Part shown: positions 31,979-40,300 of the stretch, one piece after another | Layout: every line of letters begins with the position of its first letter | Numbering within the stretch: position 1 is the stretch's first letter | DNA from: Hypsibius dujardini | Taxonomy: Eukaryota; Tardigrada; Eutardigrada; Parachela; Hypsibiidae | Reading direction: 5' to 3' | DNA length: 40,300 nt | Assembly (NCBI GenBank): GCA_001579985.1 | Contig: LRSR01008506.1 | Location: 1 to 40,300, forward strand | Translations under genes and position numbers: made by a program | The notes under the pieces: model-generated | Databases searched by the model: none | What the model was told of the DNA's origin: nothing | Seen by the model: only the letters and a program-made list of their open reading frames with translations

Positions 31979-33513
31979 CTAAACTTGACCCTTATATTCG
32001 CTGCGAAATGTTTCCTCAGTGATGTCGGCGTCAATTCGGTTTAAGAATCCGTTATCAGCAATCGAAAATACACGTATACCCTTGTGGCCGTACCTATGGG
32101 TGTGGCGTTGGTTCTCTACCAAGAAATTAATAAAGATACTATAGTCTGTAAACAGGCAAGAGCTAAGTGTCCGTCAGCGCATATGTTGATCGTCCTCCAC
32201 CGAATCATTACGAGTATAGTTTATCTGAGTGTTCACACACATGTTGATGTTGATCTGCCGTTGAGCGGTCATCCCTGAGGCGTCCCGTACCAGAACAGTC
32301 ACAGAGTACGTGCCGGCTGTCAGATATGTTTTTGCATTTACGCTCAGATCTTCGCTAGAAGGGTCAATCACAAAATGCCTGAAACAAAAAATACTGAATT
32401 TTCAATTAAAATAAGCCGAACTTCACAAATATGGCGAGACGCTAAAAGATAAATAAATAGGAATTACGACTCTTAATTAATGTTAATGATGCGCAGCTGC
32501 TCTCCCTCTCTCCGTTGGTCCTGCCTCTCCAGCCACACACAGTCTGACTTTGAGTGCAGCATCCGCGGTTCCATGCGAGATCGTCTCATCTTCTCACTCT
32601 CATTATTGTTCATTCCAGTTTTGCGAGATTTTCTTTCCGCCCCGTCTGCCATACTCACTAACTTTTCTCATTAAATAAACATACGGGGGTACCCGGACTT
32701 CGGGTCCGGTACTTCCCTTACGGCAACTCTTTCGGTGTTTCTTTTTACATAATAACAGGCGCAGCATTAATGAACCGTATTTAACGGCATTTGCGGTCTT
32801 ACCCGTCGGTTGATGTGATGGCCCACGTATACGGGGGCGTTCCACCGTCTCCGCAGGATCAAACGGCTGGGTCGTAGCACTGGCCGGCACAGCGGATGAG
32901 GATGGGCCCTCTCCAGCCTGAGTAGGAGAAACACTGTACGTGGTGATCGTCTGACTTGTGGTGATTGCAAGAACTGGCGGCCTGAGCGTGGTGGTGGTGG
33001 TTGTCGTGGTGGTGGTGGTGGTTGTGGTAGTTATCGTTGTAGATGCGGAGGCGCAAAAAGGTTCGGTTTGATAAGTGCAACAGCGTTGGCCAGTGAAGCA
33101 TTGTCCTGTGGCAGTAGTCCCACACGCACACGGCTGCGAAACGGCGACTGTTGCATCGATCGACAGAGGCCGTCCGGGATGGCTCTCGGCTGGACCAATC
33201 CATTAGTGTATAACACCGGACCTTCAACCGAACAGGGACACGACACAGCCCCATCCTCGTTGATCTGCCGTTGGATAACGTTGCTCTGGAATCGTCCGTC
33301 GGGGTGATGCGACTAACAAAGACAGAGTTCAACCTTGCGCATTGATTGATGAGACTGGCTGTGGTCACAACAACTGGACAGAGATCTACCTCGTCGAAGA
33401 TGCGGAGAACTGAATAGCATCGAAAGTACTGTTGAAAAATTGTATGGAAGACCGGGTGTTTGACCAGACTGCCAAGTCCTCGACGCCGAAGAGTGCTCGT
33501 TTCTTCCGCCACC
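31979..33513 (-). CDS. Secreted or surface protein with Cys-rich, Thr-rich and cadherin-like segments (partial model)
   Basis: Best exon chain, 3' part firm and 5' part tentative: 33513-33390, 33312-33196, 33133-32956, 32848-32803, 32378-32239, 32145-31979 (stop TAG). The last three exons join in phase: GGTPPYTWAITSTDG, HFVIDPSSEDLSV, AGTYSVTVLVRDASG form a cadherin/He_PIG-like beta-sandwich; the terminal exon ends EETFRSEYKGQV. Upstream are a Cys-rich block (CACGTTATGQC, GQRCC) and a run of about 13 Thr, a likely O-glycosylated stalk, then a block with VSCPCSVEGPVLY. The open frames overlap heavily, so donor and acceptor choices above 32848 are inferred. The 5' start is not found and may lie in the duplicated segment to the right. 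No transmembrane segment is seen. Confidence 0.45.
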
Positions 33514-33676
33514 CTGAAAATTGGAATCAAACATAACATTTCGAAGATGCATGATCATGCGGACAAAACTAGATCATATAATCAGAATCGTTTGTTACTA
33601 CAGTTTGTTTCTGTACGACGGCCTATTTACCTAGCGACATATTTAGGGTTTTTTTTATAATTTACTTTTAAATGGT

Positions 33677-36547
33677 CCTGAACCACAGCAGCCTCTGCTG
33701 CAAACGGTGGAGCTAGCAATGCGAGAGCCGACGGCACTGCGGATCGTCAGTTTTATGAATATCCCGAAACCTTCAAGGTAATTTGCCGCGTTCCGCCATG
33801 GAGGTTCTGCTGTGTTCCTGCCTGCCTCCTCAACTCATCGTTCCCCCGAGTCCTACCTGAAAGATTATTACCCCGATTGTCTGAGCAATTATTACCGTCG
33901 CATCTGGTTTCCATGAATCTTTTCATGTTCCAGAATGAAATTATAGTTTGCCCTAACGCTTTTTTGTTTATGACTTGTGCGGGATTTATGCAGGCGTATT
34001 CTTTCGAGCCTACGTTTTATGATCTTGGTTAGCGCCATCAAATTTCACGGACTTTATTATCAGTTTGACACTCGAATCGCAGTAAAATATTTTGTTTCGT
34101 CTGAAAAGCGTTCTATTACACGGGGTCAGCCATGTTTTATCGCCACACAAAAAATGTGGGTTAACTGTACGCGTGGATGTCGAAAGCAAGCACTCGGCAA
34201 GTTCTGGCCTATTTTTACCAATGCGATTCCGATCCAAGCGCAGATAGACGCAGTAAAAGCCAGCGCGCAAAAAAAAACAGTTTCGCCTTAATAAACATTC
34301 AAAACAATCGTCGATAAGAAACCGTAACATGACCAGGACATAATTGAATTCGGTCACGTTTGTGGCAAATAAAACAAGTACACCACCGCTGAAACTTTGC
34401 TCGAATTGGCCTTTACGGTGTCGGAGCGGGCCGCCGTGACTTGCTAGGGTCCTCGTTTACGTTCACAACTTTTAGATCCTGCAATAAAGTGTCCAGTTTC
34501 CAGTTGAAACTGATTGAACGGATGAAACCGATGAAACAGATTCAAGCCGAATCACTCAACCATGGCTTACCTTAAAGGATTTCCCACTCGGCATGATGAA
34601 CTCGGCGAAGGTTATCGAGTCCGCCGCCGGCTTAGGATGATCGCCGGAAGATTGACCGCTGATCTGAGTCAGCTGGTCCGAACGAAGTTGATTGAGTTGC
34701 TGCACGAATTCGTCCCCTGGTGGGAGAACTCGATTCGGCGTACCACATTGTGGGGCGTTTAAAGGCCAGGCACCGGTACAGAATGAGGACCTCTCGTCCG
34801 AGCAGTCCTGTGTGTCAAATCATTATATCAAATTAATTAAAATGACAACAAATCTACTTACACTGCAGTCTGGAACTCCGTCACAAAGCTGGCTGACAAG
34901 CAGGCACTTGCTGTAGTCCGAACAAACAAGATGCTCTGCCAGACAACCTAAGGATAAATAATAGCACATGTTTAAGGATTCAGAAGTTATATTTTCCATT
35001 GCGCCCTTCTCCCGTATTTTCCGTTATCTAAAACAGATCGTCCGACCAAGGACGGTTACGCGCTTACATCGTCCAATCGTAGTAGCATTATGGCCTCGTC
35101 CTTTCGTGCCGGCCTTGCAGGTGCAATCGTAGCCTCGCGATGTGTTGGTGCAGACGAACGGAACGTTAGTCGGATCGGGCGTCGGAACTATCCCACCCAC
35201 AGTTTGGGGTAACGGATCGCCCTGGCACGCCTGCAAGCCGACGAACGAGGCCGCACCACTAGCAGTTGAGACGCCCGGACAGAAAATCGGCACGCACTGA
35301 TTCTGTTGGAGACTCGGGACGGAGGTCTGCCATGCAGTGCCGCTGACAATGTTTGCCGTTCCAAACGGCGTGTACGTGTAAGTGATCCCGGTAGTCAGGC
35401 ACTGGCATGTGCCAAAACCGTTGACGATGTTAGCGCAGTAGGAGTTTGGGATCTGGTTCCAGCAGACCGTCGTGTTCTGGCAAGGACTTCCGATCTCTAA
35501 ATGATATCGGGGAATTCACATTTGAATTCACATTTATATACAGAATAATATATTCTGTATAATGGTCTCCACTCTCCGGTGAGAAAAAGGTCGTCGCCCG
35601 GTAACTTACTGGGCATACAGTTCGGCCAAGCTCCGATTCCGTTGCGACAGACGCACTTCAGTTGCCGGACTGAACCGACCTGAACGGAGCCGCAGTACGA
35701 GCCGGAAGCGAGCGTGTCGCACATGTCGGGAAACGAGGGCAGGCAGAGACCTTTGGTGACATTGGGGTAGGACAACGGTAGACACAGGCCAGCGCCGGGA
35801 AATACGTTCAGTCGCACTATGAGACAGGAGTGGATTTAAAACTTTTTAAATCATAGGCGCAGTATTGCGATCAGTTTTAGAACGATAAGTGCATCGTCTG
35901 TTATCAGTGGAGTCACAGCTATGATGATGCAGTGGAATGTACAAAAAAACTGAAAAACAGCAGCACACAATGTGATATACCTGATATGGCAGGATCGCAC
36001 TCGCACTTTCCGGTGCTGCTGTTGCAACGGGTCATAGGGAGACTATCAAAGACGCAACTGTCCGCGTAGGCTGGTGAGCCGAAATAGGGTGGCGAATTGA
36101 CAGGCACAGAAATAGGCAAACCGTTGGTGCCGAGGTATATCGAAGGCTGAGCTCCCCCGGCAGACACTGTACAAGGGCCTCCTTCGACACTTCTGGCGAA
36201 TCGAGAATGATGCTCTTTGGGTATAGTCTCTAGTAAGTCCGGCGGCATGAGTTCCTCAAACGATGGCTTCGAACTGGCGAGGCAAAGGGAGATCTTAAAT
36301 GCGAAAAGAAAACGAAAACACTTTAGGACGATTACATGCAAAGTTAACGAAGGATTCCAACGTACCTGGAGGAAAAGAAGGCAAAGCGATAAGAGGACGA
36401 TCCTGTACTTGGACATTTCCGGTCCAATTGTGTGAATAATGATTAACCCAAACTCAGAAGAAGAAGAAACAGAATAGGCTTTGAGGGACTAAGAAAAAAT
36501 ACTGAGACATTTAATAGACAGTGGCTAGCGAAGCAGTGGAGGATATA
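33677..36547. repeat. Segmental duplication, right copy (about 2.9 kb)
   Basis: Direct repeat of 26500-29396. Differences include small indels in non-coding parts, loss of about 15 bp near 35520 relative to the left copy, and the 20-bp segment in the sixth exon that is missing from the left copy. Spacing between the copies is about 4.3 kb of unrelated sequence. Confidence 0.93.
34413..36416 (-). CDS. Secreted Cys-rich protein with LDL-receptor class A module, copy 2 (full length)
   Basis: Paralogue of the gene at 27403-29264. Seven exons: 36416-36366, 36293-35981, 35816-35610, 35496-35068, 34947-34862, 34807-34571, 34478-34413; phases close to 462 aa. Signal peptide MSKYRIVLLSLCLLFLQ with ISLCLA; Cys-rich EGF/EB-like stretches; LDLa module (CLAEHLVCSDYSKC, LCDGVPDC, DCSDE) split by a phase-0 intron. 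After LDLa comes a Gln/Ser-rich segment (EFVQQLNQLRSDQLTQ) and the conserved end ITFAEFIMPSGKSFK plus a short final exon rich in Lys, Pro and Ser. Substitutions relative to copy 1 leave all Cys of the modules in place. Function unknown; module content suggests an extracellular binding or matrix protein. Confidence 0.85.
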
Positions 36548-37002
36548 GTAGCAAACTCGAATAACGGTCTGCGGTCATGCATGGGCGCGGCGCAACAACA
36601 TGACTTGTCCCAATCTTCGTCTATTTTATGCCCGTCATAAACTCGTAACGCGTACCCGGCCGACCATCCATCGATCTTGAGATATTACGGAAGTCCGCAT
36701 CCATTCGGAGTGGAATGGCGATGAGTAAAATTTGATGATGCCTTTCCGCAATCTCATACGGTGTACTCTTCGTTCAGGCATGATGACCGGCTGGCCTTGA
36801 AGATACGTCGGGGCCAGTGTTGACGATGCCTAGAGACCCTACCACGAATTCGGTGATGCATAGTATAGATTACTGCATTTGAATGATGGTAAGGTGTGGA
36901 GTTTCAAAGGGAGAGTTCTAATATATAATGGCGAACGAAGACATGCAGGCAGGCAAACAAGTAGCCAGACAAATAGAGAGACAGACAGACAGAAAGATAG
37001 AA

Positions 37003-37047
<45 letters not shown>

Positions 37048-37510
37048 GGAAGACATACAGATGGAGAGGAAGACATACAGGCAGACAAGTAACCAGACAA
37101 GTAGCCAGACAAATAGATACACAGACAGACAGTAAGACATACAGGCAGACAGACGGGCGGACACACACAAAACTGAGTAGATATATGAGCGCAGACGATT
37201 TCCCCGAATTGGCTGGTTTCGCACGGGTGCTCGTAGAGAAGACATTAGAATATAAGATGAAATGTATCCAAAGCAACAAAGGATTTTCATCTGCGTGCCC
37301 ACATAGCTAAACACCAGCAAACATGTACATATAAATTCGGTAAAAGTGAGCTAAAAGCAATTCAATAAAAACCTGAGCGTTCTCCTTTTAAGACTAGAGA
37401 AACTGTATTTGAGAGAAGTAACTAAAACGAGGAACAAACAAAAGGTCGTCTTCACAGACTCAAACTATCAAACACAGTTGGAATTTGATTCGTCAACTCA
37501 GTTCACATCA
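36548..37510. other. Spacer with CAGA microsatellite
   Basis: Between the LDLa gene copy 2 promoter side and the 3' end of the Mint gene. 36940-37165 is a (CAGA)n tract mixed with a longer degenerate unit (gacaagtagccagacaaata). Open frames on both strands are repeat-derived. Nothing else recognised. Confidence 0.7.
36940..37165. repeat. CAGA microsatellite
   Basis: Pure (CAGA)n near 37000-37050, flanked by degenerate units containing agccagacaa and aagacatacaggcag. Confidence 0.95.
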
Positions 37511-40053
37511 TTATATATACACGGGTGTATCCTGGCCTGTGAGAAGACGAAATATCGAGGAAGGCATTGTCTTCAGTTCAATCTCCCCGACCGAGTGTGC
37601 CAACATATTCACAATGTTCTCGTGGTTCGTCGCAACCACGCTTTGATTGTTGATTTCGATGATGCGATGCCCGACCCGGATGCCGCCGCGTTCGGCAATG
37701 CCGCCACGGAGGAGTGAGCAGATGATGCCGTTCTGAACGCTGAAACCCAGCTGGTACCGCGTGTCGGGTCGCTTTATCTTCACTTCCACCACGGGAGGAC
37801 AGGAAACTATGGTCAGCTTAACAACCGTGTGGGTTTTCACATTCTGCAAAGGCAAAAATATGATGAATATCAGGCAGAACACCTTCAACAACCCTCCCCT
37901 CCCCCTTCAACACGTAGGCGGCTAAATCATAAATACAACAGGCACGAGTACAGTGGCCCAAGAGATAACAGATAAGTGAATATTCAGATAAGTTACTGAA
38001 ATAGCTTCGGAAGAAAACTAGTCTGACAATCTCATATATTTGCTCACTTGGGAAAATTTTCAAAGGGCAAATTCAAAATTCCCCTCAGTTTTTTTGAGAT
38101 AATCCCATATTTATGATGAACAAAAAAATATATCACCGGTAAGGTACCAGAGAATTTTTTTTGGCGGAATATCAAAGTTTCAACTTTACAGTGAAAAGTG
38201 CAAACGTTCCAGTGCAGATCGATTGGTTGATTATGTGATTGGTTCAGCAATCGTTCAGTGCAACTGATTGATTGATTGATTGAATGATTTTATGCACTAC
38301 GTGTGATCAATTATTTATCAAACACAGTCAGGCACAAACGAAAACAAAGTGAAGAAACGACAAAAACACGCATCAGGTAAATATAAAATGGTCAGATAGA
38401 GGTGAAATAGCCAGACGCAGATAAACACACCAGTCAGCTGAATCACAGACATAGTCAGGCGTAATCAAACAGGCAGACACGGCCAGGCAGACATGGCCAG
38501 ACAGACATTCAGACAAGGATGATATTGCACCGAAGACTCGAAAGAAAAACACAAACGGAGGTTCAGAGACAAGACCTGGAGTGAAACTACTACACACAAA
38601 GAACGCATCTCAAAATATAGAAGGCAAGTGGTAGACATCAAATTCAGACAATTACATTGATTATACACGTGCACCAAAAGTGCCTACCTTGATTGTGGTT
38701 TGACACTGAGCAAGAGGAAGACCGACCAAGCTGATTCCATTGATGGAAATGAGCTGATCTCCAATACTGAGTTTGCCGCAGCGAGCGCCGGGTCCGCCGG
38801 GGCAGAGATTGGCAATAATCACGGTGGGGAGCATGCTACCCCATCCAGACTCCACTATCACCACGCCCAGGATCTCGCCTTTCTGCTTCGGTATTACAAC
38901 CTGTCAAATTAAAATCTCCTTCACAACCCGATCGACAACCAGGCTGACCACGTTACCGCTCCAAACAGAGAGTAATGGACCGAAAATCCATTCTCCGTTA
39001 CGGGCGGAGAATGGATTCGTAACAGCAATCGCTTTTATGGACTTGTCCGGGAATCCCAATGATTAATAATGACTTACGTTCATTTGCTTGTCTTTAGAGG
39101 CAAAAAGGTCTAGCTCATTAGTGGACATTTCTTGCGAGTTGAGGACCTCGAGGTAGTCTAAATGACGGAGGTAGCGATCGTCCTGAATGCCGTTGGCTTT
39201 GAGGTATTCCTAGAGGGAACGGAAAATCAGGCGTCAATAGGGAACTGGAATATGGGCGTGGGCAAGTAGTCGGAGTGGGAGTGAGATACAACGGGAGTGG
39301 AAGTGGGATACAACGGGAGTGGGAGTGGGATACAACGGGAGTGGAAGTGGGATACAACGGGAGTGGGAGTGGGATACAACGGGAGTGGGAGTGGAAGTGG
39401 GATACAACGGGAGTGGGAGTGTGCAAGTGGGATACAACGGGAGTGGGAGTGGGATGCAACGGGAGTGGGAGTGGGAGTGGGATACAACGGGAGTGGGAGT
39501 GTGCAAGTGGGATACAACGGTATGCAACTGGATTCCCATTTCCGTATCACGGAACAGTCGAATAATGATTTGCATACTTACCATATAGGCAACTTGAAAC
39601 GCGTTCCCGATGGTCTGCGCGATCATCGACGCCTACGAAAAGAGTTGTAAATTTACAATCAAATTTGAACAATAAAGCATCCATAGTAAGATAAATAGCA
39701 TAAAATTAACAGTCAATAAACATGGGTCATCACAGACAGAATTAACAGTCAATCAATACGGGCCATCACAGACAGACCTCAGCTATTTAGATATTTAGAA
39801 GTACCTCATCCGACTGAAAGACATGGCACAGCATCTTCGGTTGTGTGGACCGCAGGACGGCATCACAATTCAAATCCTCCAAGCCGCGCTTGACCATGAG
39901 AACGACCAGATCTCCGATATCGGCGATGTAACTTATCGTGCGCAACGGATGATCCATCAGGATGTCCTGAATGTCCACGTTGAGTACCATTATTTTTTCC
40001 ATTGAGATGAAGAGATCCACATCCGTCATAGGCTGAGATTCACCATCTGGTGC
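37511..40053 (-). CDS. APBA: Mint/X11 adaptor (APBA/LIN-10 family), 3' part: PTB end plus two PDZ domains
   Basis: Neuronal and epithelial scaffold that binds APP-type NPxY tails through its PTB domain and membrane proteins through tandem PDZ domains. Five exons in the window: 40053-39805, 39632-39582, 39209-39078, 38900-38688, 37843-37511 (325 residues plus stop). [70 protein letters not shown]1: [39 protein letters not shown]2: [38 protein letters not shown]. The C-terminus, [12 protein letters not shown], is the family's conserved end, which can fold back on PDZ1. The start of the PTB and the N-terminal Munc18/CASK-binding regions lie beyond the right edge. Similarity to vertebrate X11 is high across the PDZ pair. 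Confidence 0.95.
38230..38285. repeat. GATT tetranucleotide repeats in a Mint/X11 intron
   Basis: Short (GATT)n runs. The same GATT/AATC tetramer recurs in introns and spacers at about 11727, 12200-12240, 12420-12485, 17327-17480, 22560-22630 and 26050-26210. Confidence 0.7.
39256..39530. repeat. APBA: Minisatellite in a Mint/X11 intron
   Basis: About 12 copies of gggatacaacgggagtgg with a variable number of gggagt units and two gtgcaa interruptions. It fills most of the intron 39210-39581. All frames are open, giving false ORFs on both strands. Confidence 0.95.
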
Positions 40054-40300
40054 CTTTAAAAAAAAGACGTTTTCAATTTAGGCATCCCGCAAAGAGGAAA
40101 GAATGGAAGAATCTAACGCAGTTGGGGTCTATTTTACAGCAAACGAATTCAATGAGACGGGCTAAGTCAAAGGAGAAAAAGTTCCAATGCAGATCTGTCT
40201 GCTTGCATCCGCGTCAAATTCACGTCGCTGTCTGTCTCTCTGTCTCTCTCTTGTCTGTCTATCTGTCTCTCCGTCTGTCTCTCCGTCCGTCTGTCTGTCT
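40054..40300. other. Mint/X11 intron at the right edge, with TCTG microsatellite
   Basis: Upstream of the acceptor ttttttttaaag of exon 40053-39805. No further PTB exon is seen; from about 40216 the sequence is (TCTG)n/(TCTC)n to the edge. Confidence 0.75.

Noticed and set aside
32859-33539. Single 226-codon minus-strand ORF with a His/Asn-rich end
   Set aside because: The His-rich part is the Thr repeat read in another frame; the cadherin-like exons need a splice, so the long unspliced frame is not the protein.
34010-34357. Minus-strand ORF of 115 codons in the right duplicated copy
   Set aside because: Not conserved as one frame in the left copy and lies after the LDLa gene stop codon, probably its 3' UTR.
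36839-37320. ORFs of 82-146 codons on both strands with VCLSVCLS or RQTDRQTD repeats
   Set aside because: CAGA microsatellite translation.
39118-39650. Six overlapping ORFs with HSRCIPLPL or GYNGSGSG repeats
   Set aside because: Translation of the Mint/X11 intron minisatellite.

Overview
This window is nuclear DNA of an animal, almost certainly a protostome invertebrate with a compact genome. Genes are split by GT-AG introns as short as about 50 bp, lie 0.3-3 kb apart on both strands, and carry metazoan-specific families: an L-type calcium channel, DCP1 with a trimerization domain, mitochondrial TRMT10C, Maelstrom and Mint/X11. Small non-autonomous DNA transposons and GTCT, CAGA and GATT simple repeats fill introns and spacers. 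I cannot fix the phylum. A small-genome ecdysozoan such as a tardigrade is a guess only.

Layout. 1-8645 (-): Cav1 (L-type) calcium-channel alpha1 gene, start codon to IVS3, running off the left edge; it contains an apparent alternatively spliced IIIS5 segment and a GC-AG intron. 8646-11268: spacer between divergent genes. 11269-19287 (+): DCP1, with a zinc-knuckle-like motif not usual for the family. 19900-22065 (-): TRMT10C/MRPP1. 22394-25239 (+): Maelstrom, head-to-head with TRMT10C across 328 bp. 25652-26358: two inverted-repeat elements. 26500-29396 and 33677-36547: two copies of a segment of about 2.9 kb in direct orientation, each with a seven- or six-exon gene for a secreted Cys-rich protein with an LDLa module; the left copy has a 20-bp deletion and an early stop. 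Between the copies lie a damaged rhodopsin-type GPCR, a possible small secreted protein, and a gene with Cys-rich, Thr-rich and cadherin-like modules. 37511-40053 (-): 3' part of a Mint/X11 adaptor gene (PTB plus two PDZ), running off the right edge.

Exon models for Cav1, DCP1, TRMT10C, mael, the two LDLa genes and Mint were built by hand from splice signals, and the reading frame was summed exon by exon; every junction kept phase. The cadherin-like gene, the small secreted ORF and the GPCR are weaker. The genes do not form one pathway: channel and Mint are neuronal or muscle genes, DCP1 acts in mRNA decay, TRMT10C in mitochondrial tRNA processing, and Maelstrom in the germline piRNA pathway.
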